NCBI GenBank assembly: GCA_965279355.1
Contig: OZ257155.1
Span: 1,612,001 to 1,676,000 of the forward strand
Direction: 5' to 3'
Source of the DNA: G965279355 sp965279355
GTDB taxonomy: Bacteria; Pseudomonadota; Alphaproteobacteria; CACIAM-22H2
Length of the DNA: 64,000 nt
Shown: in pieces, positions 33,505 to 42,309 of the stretch
Numbering within the stretch: position 1 is the first letter of the stretch
How the letters are laid out: every line of letters starts with the position of its first letter
Translations under genes and position numbers: made by a program
Notes under the pieces: model-generated
Told to the model about the DNA's origin: nothing
The model's database searches: none
What the model saw: the letters and a program-made list of their open reading frames with translations, nothing else

Positions 33505-34746
33505 TCAAAGGCCCATGAAGTGGCGGTAGCCGCGCCAGAAGCCGCGCACCGATGTCTCCGTCGCGCGGCCCGACTGGCTGGACGCGACGTCGCGGCCGCC
33601 CAGCTCCATGATCGACGTCATGCCTTCTTCCGAGCCTGATATCCCGCGCTGCACGTAGTCTCCGATCACGCCGTCTTCCATGGAGATGAACCCGGCGGGC
33701 CCCGCCAGATTGCTCTGCTTGCGGCGGATCATCTTCATCTCGTCATCGTCGTCCTTGTAGCCGAAGAAGGCCCAGTGCAGTTCGCTTTCGCCCAGTCCCA
33801 GCGGCGTGAACCAGCGCACGGCGAGGCTGTTATGGATCTGTTGAACAACGAAATTGGGGAAGATCGACTGGATCGCCAGGGTGGTGCCGTCTGCGTGCTC
33901 AAGCCGGCGATCGAGGACGCTCGGATCGGCGAGACCGACATCCTTCATCAGCGCCCGCTGCCCTTCATAGCCGCCTTCGCGGCTGGTCTGCGCCTTGGAA
34001 TAGCTGATGTGATGGTGGCCGGTATCGCTCACCTCGATGCCGCCATCCATGGTCAGCGTGTTCAGCCGGAAGGTGGTGAAGAATGCGTGCAGGATCGTCG
34101 CGTGATAGGGATCGCGCACGTTCTCGGCGTAGAGCTTCCAGTTGTTGTTCATCTTCTGGTGATGATAGCCGAGAAGCTCGATCGGCCGGCTGAACAGCCG
34201 CCTGATATTCGCCATCATGCCTGCGCCGAGATACTCTTCGAGCGGCGGCGTCTCGTCGCTGAACGTGCCGAAGACGATGCCATGTGTCGTCTCCACGCGC
34301 AGTTTCTGCAGCCCGTGCTGCTTCATGTCGAACTCGGGCGGCATGCCGCCTTTTCCGTCGACACCCTGCCGGAACGGCACCGAGCGCAGATCGCCTTTCA
34401 GCGTGTAGTTCCAGGCGTGATAGAGGCAGGTGAAGTTGTTCACCTTGCCGTAGGCTTCCGGGCACAGCAGCGCGCCTTTATGGGCGCAGCGATTGACGAA
34501 GGCGCGGACCCCTCCCTCCGCATCGCGCACCACGATCACCGGCGTCGTGCCGATGGAGATCGTGCGGAAGCTTCCCGGTTCCGGCAGCTCGATCTCCAGC
34601 GCCAGAAAGTTCCAGGTCGGTCCCTGGAAGATCCTGCGCTGCTCCGCCTCGTAAAGCTCGGGATCCTGGAAGACCCAGTACGGCGTGCGGGTGACACCGT
34701 CGCCGGGCCACGCGCGGGAATTGCCGGAGAGATGTGCTGACGACAT
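33505..34746 (-). CDS. Aromatic-ring-hydroxylating oxygenase, Rieske alpha subunit
   Basis: 413 aa. The Rieske cluster is bound by Cys87/His89 (CAHKGALLC) and Cys107/His110 (CLYHAW). The mononuclear iron site shows bridging Asp212 with His215 and His220 in VRDPYHATILH; a late Asp is in GDYVQRG. The region after the iron site (FFTTFRLNTLTMDGGIEVSD) resembles alpha subunits of the salicylate 5-hydroxylase and anthranilate dioxygenase group, so an aromatic carboxylate is the likeliest substrate. It is 18 bp downstream of a Bug-type receptor and just before its beta subunit, which implies uptake and oxidation of one compound. Exact substrate not determined. Confidence 0.93.
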   Translation of the reverse strand: MSSAHLSGNSRAWPGDGVTRTPYWVFQDPELYEAEQRRIFQGPTWNFLALEIELPEPGSFRTISIGTTPVIVVRDAEGGVRAFVNRCAHKGALLCPEAYGKVNNFTCLYHAWNYTLKGDLRSVPFRQGVDGKGGMPPEFDMKQHGLQKLRVETTHGIVFGTFSDETPPLEEYLGAGMMANIRRLFSRPIELLGYHHQKMNNNWKLYAENVRDPYHATILHAFFTTFRLNTLTMDGGIEVSDTGHHHISYSKAQTSREGGYEGQRALMKDVGLADPSVLDRRLEHADGTTLAIQSIFPNFVVQQIHNSLAVRWFTPLGLGESELHWAFFGYKDDDDEMKMIRRKQSNLAGPAGFISMEDGVIGDYVQRGISGSEEGMTSIMELGGRDVASSQSGRATETSVRGFWRGYRHFMGL

Positions 34747-34764
34747 GAAATATCCGGTGTTGCG

Positions 34765-35730
34765 TCAGTTCAGTGTGACGTTGGCCGACTTGATGACGTT
34801 CGTCCAGCGCGCCAGCTCTTCCTTGATCAGGGCCGCCATCTCCTGCGACGTGCCGCCTACCGGCTCCGCCACCTGCGCCGCAAAGCGGTCGCGGACATCG
34901 GGCATCTTCATGATGTCGGCGATGGCGCTGCTGAGCTGCTGCGCCAGCGGTTGCGGCGTTCCGGGCGGCGCGGCGATGCTCACCCACGTCGCGGACAGAA
35001 AACCGGGGAAGCCGGATTCGATCATCGTCGGCACCTCGGGAAGGATCGAAAGGCGCTTGTCCGTCGCCACCGCCATGATCCTGAGCGTGCCGGCCTTATG
35101 CTGCTGCACCGAGACCGCCAGATTGTCGAAGAACATGTCGATGCGGCTGCCCATGAGGTCGGTCAGGGCCGGCGTCGTGCCGGTATAGACGACATGGGTC
35201 ATCTCCACCTTGCCCATGAGCTGAAGCATCGCCGCGGTCAGATGCGACGTGGTGCCGTTGCCCTGCGAGCCGTAAGTCAGCTTGCCGGGCTCCTTGCGGG
35301 CCAATTCGACCAGCTCCTTGACGGTCTTTGCCGGCATGTCCGGCCGCACTTCCAATCCCGTCGGCACGATGCTCAGCACCGAGATCGGCACAAACTTGTC
35401 AGGATCGTAGGAGAGTTCCTTGTAGAGCGCGCGATTCACCACCAGCGGTCCCGGCGCCGTGCACATCAGCGTGTGACCATCGGGTGCGGCGCGGTAGACG
35501 AGATCGGCGCCGATATTGCCGCCAGCACCCGGCCGGTTTTCGATGACAAAGGGCTGCCCGAATTTCGCGCTCAGCTTGTCGGCGACGATGCGCCCCTGCA
35601 CATCGATAGCGCCGCCCGCGGGATACGGCACGATGATCCTGACAGTCCGCGTGGGATAGCTGCCCTGAGCCGCGACCTCAGTCGCCCCCAGCAGCCCCAG
35701 ACAGGCAAGTGCCGCAAACGCGAGACGCAT
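34765..35730 (-). CDS. Bug/TctC-family solute-binding protein (second copy)
   Basis: 321 aa with a Sec signal peptide (LAFAALACLGLLGATEVAAQ, cut about residue 21). Landmarks include VRIIVPYPAGGAIDVQGRI, VIENRPGAGGNIGADLV, and LPEVPTMIESGFPG. As with the copy at 1350-2327 there are no TctAB genes. Its stop is 18 bp before the Rieske alpha gene, so the ligand is probably the aromatic acid that the oxygenase attacks or a precursor. The start follows GGGGAGG. Confidence 0.93.
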   Translation of the reverse strand: MRLAFAALACLGLLGATEVAAQGSYPTRTVRIIVPYPAGGAIDVQGRIVADKLSAKFGQPFVIENRPGAGGNIGADLVYRAAPDGHTLMCTAPGPLVVNRALYKELSYDPDKFVPISVLSIVPTGLEVRPDMPAKTVKELVELARKEPGKLTYGSQGNGTTSHLTAAMLQLMGKVEMTHVVYTGTTPALTDLMGSRIDMFFDNLAVSVQQHKAGTLRIMAVATDKRLSILPEVPTMIESGFPGFLSATWVSIAAPPGTPQPLAQQLSSAIADIMKMPDVRDRFAAQVAEPVGGTSQEMAALIKEELARWTNVIKSANVTLN

Positions 35731-35833
35731 CGTCGTTTCCTCCCCTTAATTTTAGGAAACGACGATACTGCCAATAGGCACGACCATCAACCGATGAAGC
35801 CCGCCGGGATCGGACGGGAGCCACATCGACGCA

Positions 35834-37150
35834 TCACTCCATAGAATTGGGCAACCAGAGCGATAGCTCGGGATAAGCGATGAGCAGCGTCATGATAATG
35901 ACTTCGCAGCCGAGGAACCAGAAACAGCCCCGGAAGATCGTTTCCAGCGGGATCGAATCGCCGACCGCGTTTTTCACGACATAGACGTTGAAGCCGACCG
36001 GCGGAGTGAGCAGGCCGATGCCGATATACTTGACCACCAGCACGCCCAGCCAGACCAGATCCAGCCCCAGCGCATTGAACATCGGCACGAAGACCGGAAT
36101 GGTCAGCAGGATCATTCCGAGCGGATCGAGAAACATGCCGAGGATGAGATAAATAAACGACACGCCGATCACCAGATGCAGCGGCTCGAGCGCCCAAGTT
36201 CCGATGATCTCGGTGAACAACGTCGACGCGCCCGCCAGCGCGAGGAACTTGGTGAAAATCACCGCCCCCATGCCGACAAAGAACAGCTGGGCCGTGGTAC
36301 CGATTGCGTCCTTGAAGCTTTCGACCAGACCGTCCCAGGAAAGCTGGCGGGTTGCAAAACCAATAATGATCGCCAGCAGGGCACCCGCGGCGCCGCCTTC
36401 GGTCGGCGTCACGACGCCGGTATACAGGCCACCCATCACCCCGATGATCAGAACCACGACCGGCCAGACCTGAGCAAGAGAGGCCCAGCGCTCTTTCCAC
36501 AATGCCTCGCGATCGTCGAAGACGATCGGGGGCGCGATCGCCGGATTCCACATTGCCCGGGCGACGATCATGATCATGTAGACCGTGGCCGTCAGCAGCC
36601 CCGGAATAATTCCGGCCAGCAGCAGTTTCGTCACGGAAACTTCGGCGAAAATTCCATAGATCACGAACGAGATACTGGGCGGAATCAGCGCATCCAGCGT
36701 GCCGCCGCTGGCGCAGACACCCGTTGCCAGCGCCTTGTCGTATTTGTTCTTGATCATCTGGGGGATTGCCAGGCGCGCCATCACGGCCGCGGCGGCAATG
36801 CTCGACCCCGAGGCCGCACCGAAACCGGCGCAGGCCCAGTTGGTCGCGACGGCCAGGCCGCCCGGCATCCAGCCAAGCCAGGCAACGGCGGCGCGAAACA
36901 TCGCCGTCCCGATACCGGAATTGCCGGCGACCGCGCCCATCAGCAGAAACATCGGGATCGCCGAAAGATCCCAGCTCGCCGCGAAGACGAACGGCGCATC
37001 GCGGACCACGCTGAGCGCGACATTGAGATTCCGGAGCAGGATAAAGCCGACGAAGGCCACGCTCCCCATCGCGACGCCGATGGGAACGCGCAGGCCGATC
37101 AGGACGAGAATGGCAACAATGCTGCCGAGCGCCAGTGTCAGCGGAGTCAT
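35834..37150 (-). CDS. TRAP transporter large permease (DctM-like), locus 2
   Basis: 438 aa with about 12 membrane segments and the usual motifs (IGLRVPIGVAMG near the start, ACAGFGAASGSSIAAAAVM, GGTLDALIPPSISFVIYGI). Its ATG overlaps the dctQ stop by 4 bp. It works with DctQ and DctP encoded upstream; a Bug-receptor gene follows after 103 bp. Substrate unknown; the neighbouring Rieske oxygenase suggests an aromatic or related acid. Confidence 0.94.
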   Translation of the reverse strand: MTPLTLALGSIVAILVLIGLRVPIGVAMGSVAFVGFILLRNLNVALSVVRDAPFVFAASWDLSAIPMFLLMGAVAGNSGIGTAMFRAAVAWLGWMPGGLAVATNWACAGFGAASGSSIAAAAVMARLAIPQMIKNKYDKALATGVCASGGTLDALIPPSISFVIYGIFAEVSVTKLLLAGIIPGLLTATVYMIMIVARAMWNPAIAPPIVFDDREALWKERWASLAQVWPVVVLIIGVMGGLYTGVVTPTEGGAAGALLAIIIGFATRQLSWDGLVESFKDAIGTTAQLFFVGMGAVIFTKFLALAGASTLFTEIIGTWALEPLHLVIGVSFIYLILGMFLDPLGMILLTIPVFVPMFNALGLDLVWLGVLVVKYIGIGLLTPPVGFNVYVVKNAVGDSIPLETIFRGCFWFLGCEVIIMTLLIAYPELSLWLPNSME

Positions 37151-37671
37151 GACCGGTCTCCGGTCGTTCCGCGAAGTCCCTGCGATACGTCCGAAATGAC
37201 GCGCAGGATGAGATAAAGAATGATCAGCGCCCCGGAGAGCGGCAGCAGCCAGCGCGCCGGCCAGATATCGATGAACCGTCCGGCCGCCTGCCAGACTTCG
37301 CCCGCCCGCGTCTGCTGCACCGCCCGCAGATAGGTCTGCCAGGTGAAGACCGCCATATAGACCAGCAGCAGTATCCGGACCGCGACTTCGAGCCAGTAAG
37401 CGAATTTCTTGCTGCCGATCTGCTGGAAGACGCCGGCAACGATGTGGTTGTCGTTACGCGTGATCCAGGCGAGCGGCAGGAACGCGCAGGCCACCATGTA
37501 CCACCCGGAAACGATTTCGGTCGTCCCCTGGATCGGACTGTTGAAGACGGTCCGGCCCGTCACGTCGGCCGCGACATGAAGCATCATCGCGACGCCCGCC
37601 AGCAGCGCGATCCACAGCATCAGATTGATCGGCCACTCCAGCCAACCCAGCAATTTCTGGACGATCTTCAT
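37147..37671 (-). CDS. TRAP transporter small permease (DctQ-like), locus 2
   Basis: 174 aa from MKIVQKLLGWLEWPINLML; four hydrophobic segments and the DctQ landmark VAADVTGRTVFN in helix 1. A five-codon upstream extension is rejected because the ATG at 37671 has a purine-rich ribosome-binding site. It is translationally coupled to dctM and 169 bp downstream of dctP, with a hairpin between. Confidence 0.9.
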   Translation of the reverse strand: MKIVQKLLGWLEWPINLMLWIALLAGVAMMLHVAADVTGRTVFNSPIQGTTEIVSGWYMVACAFLPLAWITRNDNHIVAGVFQQIGSKKFAYWLEVAVRILLLVYMAVFTWQTYLRAVQQTRAGEVWQAAGRFIDIWPARWLLPLSGALIILYLILRVISDVSQGLRGTTGDRS

Positions 37672-37789
37672 GCTATCCCCCCGCAACCAGCGAAGTGGGC
37701 CCTGAACCGGCTCTGGCTCCCCCGAACCATGACCGCGCCCGCTTCGGTGCCGGCTTTAGCCGGCCATCCGCCCGCTCTCTCAAAGGAGA

Positions 37790-37815
37790 ACAGGCCGGAG
37801 CAAGCTCCGGCCTGT
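37790..37815 (-). promoter_or_regulatory. Intercistronic hairpin between dctP and dctQ, locus 2
   Basis: A 12-bp stem (ACAGGCCGGAGC with its complement), closing to a CAAG loop if the innermost pair opens, 25 nt after the dctP stop. No T-tract follows on the minus strand, so it fits a 3' stabiliser or partial terminator that lowers permease relative to receptor expression. Confidence 0.7.
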
Positions 37816-37840
37816 GCCCGTTGTTCCTGTCCCGCGAAGC

Positions 37841-38968
37841 TTACAGCTTGGAGAGATCGATCTTGTCGTAAATCTCGCGCTGGATCGCCACCGCAAACTT
37901 GTCGATATCGCGGCCGATGTCCTTCGAAAGACCTTTCCACTTGGTCTGGGCCTTTTCCAGGCTCGCGAGGATGGCCTCGGGGTTCTGCACGCCGAACTTC
38001 TTCGCGTCGGCGATGTTTTTCACCCGCTGCGTCTCTTCGTATTTCTTCGCCGCCTCGAGGAAGCCCTTGTCGTCGCCCTGAACGCTCTGCACGCCCTTGG
38101 TCTGCTTGATCTCGTTGAAGATCTGCTCGTTCTCCTGAACGAACTGGCCGATCGACAGCGCCGCGCTGACATAGGACATCTGCTTCAGGTGAATCTTCTT
38201 CTGTTCGGGCGAAAACTTGTTCCACATCTCACGGTTCCAGATATTGATCGCCGGACCGGTGAGGCCGAGCGGCGTCGACGTGACATGCTTGGCAACATCG
38301 GCATAGCCGAAGATCTTCAGCCAGCTATGGACGCCGAACTGGCAGTCGATGCCGCCGCGCTGCAGCAGGCCGACCGCTTCGACGAGCGTCGCCGCGACCG
38401 GCACGGCGCCGAGCGCCTGCATGAAGTCGGCATTGCCGCCGGTGCCGCGGACGCGCTTGCCCTTGAGATCCGTCAGGTTCTTGATCGGCTCGCGGCAGGC
38501 CAGGTAGTACGGCGAGCTGGTCCAGCCCGACAGCGCCACCATGTTGAGCTTCTTGAACTCTTCCGTGCACGACGGGCATTCCAGCGTCAGGACTTCAAGT
38601 GCTGCGCCTGTCGAGGCCACCACGTCGTCGCTGAAGACGATCGTGCTGTAGATCGTGTTGAGCGAGGGAACAAGATTCGGAACGTAGGTCGAGATGGCGA
38701 GACCGCCATGCATGAGGCCGTCCTGGACCGCCTGATAGGTCGCCTTCGGATCGGCAAGCTGTCCGCCCGGCACCAGCTTCCAGGTGATGGCGTTGTTGGT
38801 TTCCTTGGCGATTTCGGCAAACGCCTTGGGCAATGCGACGCGGTTGAGGTATTCGCCGGCAGGCGGCCACGCACCGAAAACGTATTCGACGGCCGAGGCC
38901 TGGCTGGCCAGAAGCGGCAGCGCCATGGCGGCGCCGGCTACGGCCGAAAGGGTACGATTGAAGTTCAT
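37841..38968 (-). CDS. TRAP transporter solute-binding protein (DctP-like), locus 2
   Basis: 375 aa from MNFNRTLSAVAGAAMALPLLASQASA, a Sec signal peptide; the 60-codon longer frame is not supported. It is a divergent DctP: the mature start VEYVFGAWPPAGEYLNRVALPK and the CREPIKNLTDLKGKRVRGTGG segment fit the family, and there is an unusual CPSC pair in LTLECPSCTEEFKKL that could form a disulfide. Length is about 35 residues above average. First gene of locus 2; the 206 bp between it and the SDR gene contain nothing recognisable apart from presumed promoter sequence. Confidence 0.9.
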   Translation of the reverse strand: MNFNRTLSAVAGAAMALPLLASQASAVEYVFGAWPPAGEYLNRVALPKAFAEIAKETNNAITWKLVPGGQLADPKATYQAVQDGLMHGGLAISTYVPNLVPSLNTIYSTIVFSDDVVASTGAALEVLTLECPSCTEEFKKLNMVALSGWTSSPYYLACREPIKNLTDLKGKRVRGTGGNADFMQALGAVPVAATLVEAVGLLQRGGIDCQFGVHSWLKIFGYADVAKHVTSTPLGLTGPAINIWNREMWNKFSPEQKKIHLKQMSYVSAALSIGQFVQENEQIFNEIKQTKGVQSVQGDDKGFLEAAKKYEETQRVKNIADAKKFGVQNPEAILASLEKAQTKWKGLSKDIGRDIDKFAVAIQREIYDKIDLSKL

Positions 38969-39174
38969 GGGTGTTCCTCTCCTCTGTTCGGGCGGCTGAT
39001 TGATCGTCATCGGCGCGTCAACGCCATGCAAAGCCGCATTAACCCAAGCCTTTAGCATAGTCCGGATGGACGCGCCAAGACCGGGCCAGTCACCCGGCCG
39101 GGAGTGGGCAAACCCAAAAAGGGAGCGCGCTTCCGGTATGTCCCTCAAATCAGAGGGAAATCACGAGAGACCGC

Positions 39175-39930
39175 TCAGCCGAAGCTGAACCCGCCATCGA
39201 CAGCGATCGACTGCCCGGTAATAAACTGGCTCGCATCGGAGGCCAGAAAATAGGCAGTGCCCGCCAGATCGCTGGCGTCAATCACCCGTGGAATCGCCTG
39301 CGCCGATTTCGCACGCTTCGCCCGCTCATCGCTTGTGATCGGGTTGGGACGGGCAACACCGGTCTCGATGGAGCCCGGCAGGATCGCGTTCACCGTGATG
39401 CCGTGCTCACCGAGTTCCTTGGCCAGCGCGCGGGTCATGCCGATCAGCGCCGCTTTCGAGGTGATGTAGTGAACATAAGGCCGCGCCGGTGGATTGCGGA
39501 CGGTGGCGGAGGAAAAGATGATGATGCGGCCCCAGCCGGCTTCGATCATCCCCGGCGTCACGGCCCGCACGCAGTTGAAGGCGCCGGTGACGTTCACGTC
39601 CATTGCCTTCTGCCAGTCGGCATCGGTGATGTCCTGAACCTTGGTCGGCGCAAGACCGGTCCAGCGGGCATTGCTGACCAGGATATCGACGCGCCCGAAT
39701 TTCTCTTTCGCCCGCGCCACCATGGCGGCCACGGCAGCCGGCTTGGTCACATCCGTCTCGACACCGATGGCATGTCCGCCGGCGGCAATGATCTCAGCCG
39801 CGACGCTCTCGGCGGTCTTCGGATTCTGCTCGGCGACGACGACGCGGATCTTCCGCTCGCCGAAATACAGCGACATCGCGCGGCCGATCCCCTGGCCCCC
39901 GCCGGTGATGATGCAGACGCGCTCGCTCAT
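39175..39930 (-). CDS. Short-chain dehydrogenase/reductase (FabG-like)
   Basis: 251 aa classical SDR. Cofactor motif GGGQGIGRAM near residue 10, NAR in place of the usual NNAG strand motif (VSNARWTG), catalytic Ser in IFSSATV, and YxxxK as YITSK. The C-terminal SQFITGQSIAVDGGFSFG is standard. The NNAG change to SNAR is a mild deviation. It is the last gene of the ABC-transporter operon, its start overlapping the permease stop by 4 bp, so it probably oxidises or reduces the imported compound or its product. Substrate unknown; not likely to be the fatty-acid FabG. Confidence 0.9.
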   Translation of the reverse strand: MSERVCIITGGGQGIGRAMSLYFGERKIRVVVAEQNPKTAESVAAEIIAAGGHAIGVETDVTKPAAVAAMVARAKEKFGRVDILVSNARWTGLAPTKVQDITDADWQKAMDVNVTGAFNCVRAVTPGMIEAGWGRIIIFSSATVRNPPARPYVHYITSKAALIGMTRALAKELGEHGITVNAILPGSIETGVARPNPITSDERAKRAKSAQAIPRVIDASDLAGTAYFLASDASQFITGQSIAVDGGFSFG

Positions 39931-40706
39931 TCCCGTCCCGGGCCGGTCCGCCAGGAATCCGTTGCCGATTCCAGATACGACAGGATCTGGGTGAAGATGA
40001 CTCCGAGGATCACAACAAAGACCAGCGACACCATCATTTCCGTCGTCTTCAGCTTCTGGCCGTAGAAGGCGATGCTGAAACCCAGGCCCGCGGTCGCGCC
40101 GAACAGTTCGGCCGCGATCACACCCGTAAGCGCACGACCGACAGCGAGACGCAGACCAGCGATCAGGATCGGGACGGACCCGGGCAATGCCACTTTCAGG
40201 AAGATGTCGTGCTGCCGGGCGCCGAAGGAGCGCGCGGCGCGCACCAGATCCTGATCCACATTCTTGATGCCGGACAGGGTGTTGGCGTAGATCGGCGTCA
40301 GGGCAAAGAGAAAGGAGATCGCGATGATCGTCGGCTCACCAAGACCCAGCCACGCAACAAAGATCGGATAGAAGGCGATTGTCGGCGACGAGTATTTGAA
40401 CCAGACGAACGGCTCGAAAATATGCTCGATGGTCCGCGACCAGGCCGCCAAGACACCCATCGCGCCGCCGATCACGACCGCGAGAGTCACGCCCCAGAAA
40501 AATTCGTAGAGGCTGACCCCAACGTTCTCGCCGAGTTCCCCGCTTCTGAACTGACGCAGCATGTCGCCGGCCACGCGGGTCGGGGTGGAGACGAAAAATG
40601 CCTTCACAAAGCCAAGGTCGACCGACAGCTGCCACACGATCAGAATCACGGCAAACGAGATGAAGCCGCAGATCAGGGCCTGGTTGCGCTCGAACAGCCG
40701 GGTCAC
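39927..40706 (-). CDS. ABC transporter permease (NitT/TauT type), second copy
   Basis: 259 aa with about six membrane segments and the BPD-transporter EAA-like loop (VRAARSFGARQHDIFLKVALPGSVPILIAG). It pairs with the permease encoded just upstream to make the channel for the SsuA/TauA-like binding protein. Start overlaps the upstream permease stop by 4 bp; end overlaps the SDR start by 4 bp. Confidence 0.93.
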   Translation of the reverse strand: MTRLFERNQALICGFISFAVILIVWQLSVDLGFVKAFFVSTPTRVAGDMLRQFRSGELGENVGVSLYEFFWGVTLAVVIGGAMGVLAAWSRTIEHIFEPFVWFKYSSPTIAFYPIFVAWLGLGEPTIIAISFLFALTPIYANTLSGIKNVDQDLVRAARSFGARQHDIFLKVALPGSVPILIAGLRLAVGRALTGVIAAELFGATAGLGFSIAFYGQKLKTTEMMVSLVFVVILGVIFTQILSYLESATDSWRTGPGRE

Positions 40707-41515
40707 GATGCCGGCCTCCAGCTGCGCACATGGTCCTCGACCATCTTCACCGCGACGGTCAGCCCGTAGCCGAAGAAACTCACGGCAAACGCGTAGACGA
40801 GCAGACTGTCGATCTGCATCCCCTGCCCGTAGCTCATGAGCTGGTAACCCATGCCGGCCTGCGAGACGAACATCTCGCCGACGATGACGCTCAGAACGCC
40901 ACGCCCGATACCGAGACGGATGCCGAGCAGGATGGCCGGCAGCGATCCCGGAACCAGCACTTTCACGAAGATGTCCCGCCTGGTCGCGCCGAAGGCGAGC
41001 GCCGCCTGGATCAGGCGGTTATCAGCATTGCAGACACCGGCCGTGGTGTTCACGAGGATGGGGAAGACAGCGCCCAGAAAAACCACCGCGATCTTCGACA
41101 TCATGCCGATACCGAGCCACACGATCAGGATCGGCAGCAGCGCCAGACGTGGGGCCGTATAAAGCGCCATCAGCGGCGGCTCCAGAAACAGCCGCAGACG
41201 CTTCGAGGTGCCCAACATCAGGCCGGCCGGCACGCCGACGACCAGCGCCGCCGCAAACCCCACCGCGAATTCCGCAAAGCTGATCCATGCATGAAACAGA
41301 AAATTGTCGTTCTGGAAAATATGCAGCGCCGCCCGGAACACCTGTGTCGGCTGGCTGGTGTAGCGGATGTTGATCCATCCCGCCCCGGCAGCCACTTCCC
41401 ACAGCACCAGAAATGCCAGAACCGAGATCGTCGAGACGGCCGCGCCGTAATAGCGGTCGAGCCGCAACCGCATGGATGGGCTGACCAGCCGCCCGATCTG
41501 CGTGGCAACCGCCAT
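40703..41515 (-). CDS. ABC transporter permease (NitT/TauT type), first copy
   Basis: 270 aa, six predicted membrane segments and an EAA loop (IQAALAFGATRRDIFVKVLVPGSLPAILLG). It is paralogous to the next permease, so the channel is a heterodimer rather than the SsuC-type homodimer. Coupled to the ATPase gene by a 1-bp TGATG overlap. Confidence 0.93.
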   Translation of the reverse strand: MAVATQIGRLVSPSMRLRLDRYYGAAVSTISVLAFLVLWEVAAGAGWINIRYTSQPTQVFRAALHIFQNDNFLFHAWISFAEFAVGFAAALVVGVPAGLMLGTSKRLRLFLEPPLMALYTAPRLALLPILIVWLGIGMMSKIAVVFLGAVFPILVNTTAGVCNADNRLIQAALAFGATRRDIFVKVLVPGSLPAILLGIRLGIGRGVLSVIVGEMFVSQAGMGYQLMSYGQGMQIDSLLVYAFAVSFFGYGLTVAVKMVEDHVRSWRPAS

Positions 41516-42309
41516 CAGACGACGTCCCGCACCATCTGCAGACTGCGCATGTCTTCGGCGATGTAGTCGCGCAGCTTGCGGCGATATTCCACGAAAGCCG
41601 CGCTATCGAGCATGGCGGCGGTGCGGGGACGCGGCAGGTCGATTTCCATGACGTCCCGGATATGGCCCGGGTTCTTGCCCATCACCACGACCCTGTCGCC
41701 GAGGAAGATGGCTTCGTCGATCGCGTGGGTCACGAAGATCGCCGTCTTCTTGTCGCGCTCCCAGATCCGCAGCAGCTCGTCGCCCATGACTTCGCGGGTC
41801 TGTGCATCCAGCGCACCGAACGGCTCGTCCATCAGCAGGACATCCGGATCGACCGCCAGGGCGCGCGCGATGTTGACGCGCTGACGCATGCCGCCCGAAA
41901 GCTGGTGCGGATGATAGTCGGCGAAGTTGCCGAGGCCGACCATGTCGACATAACGCTTCACGCGCTCGTTGATGTCGTCGCGCGTCCAGCGCTGCAGTTC
42001 GAGGCCGAACCGGACATTGCCATGCACGGACCGCCATGGCATCAGCGAGGCGTCCTGAAAGACCATGGCGCGGTCGCGGCCGGGACCGGCAACCTCGCGG
42101 CCCTCGACCTTGATCGATCCCCGCGCCCGGGGGATGAGGCCGGCGATGGCCAGCAACAGCGTGCTCTTGCCGCAGCCGCTGGATCCGACGATGGTGACGA
42201 ACGACCCTTTGTCGATCGACAGGTTGATCCGGTCGACGGCGGTGAAGACCTCTTCGCTCTTCGGCTTCTTGTATTCGATGGCGACGTCGCGGAGCTCGAT
42301 CTGCCCCAT
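41515..42309 (-). CDS. ABC transporter ATP-binding protein (NitT/TauT type)
   Basis: 264 aa from MGQIELRDVAIEYKKP; the longer frame lies within the binding-protein gene and the ATG overlaps its stop as TAATG. Complete ATPase: Walker A GSSGCGKST, Q-loop in MVFQDASLMPW, signature LSGGMRQR, Walker B VLLMDEPFGALD, and the switch histidine in FVTHAIDEA. Drives import through the two adjacent permeases. Confidence 0.95.
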   Translation of the reverse strand: MGQIELRDVAIEYKKPKSEEVFTAVDRINLSIDKGSFVTIVGSSGCGKSTLLLAIAGLIPRARGSIKVEGREVAGPGRDRAMVFQDASLMPWRSVHGNVRFGLELQRWTRDDINERVKRYVDMVGLGNFADYHPHQLSGGMRQRVNIARALAVDPDVLLMDEPFGALDAQTREVMGDELLRIWERDKKTAIFVTHAIDEAIFLGDRVVVMGKNPGHIRDVMEIDLPRPRTAAMLDSAAFVEYRRKLRDYIAEDMRSLQMVRDVV

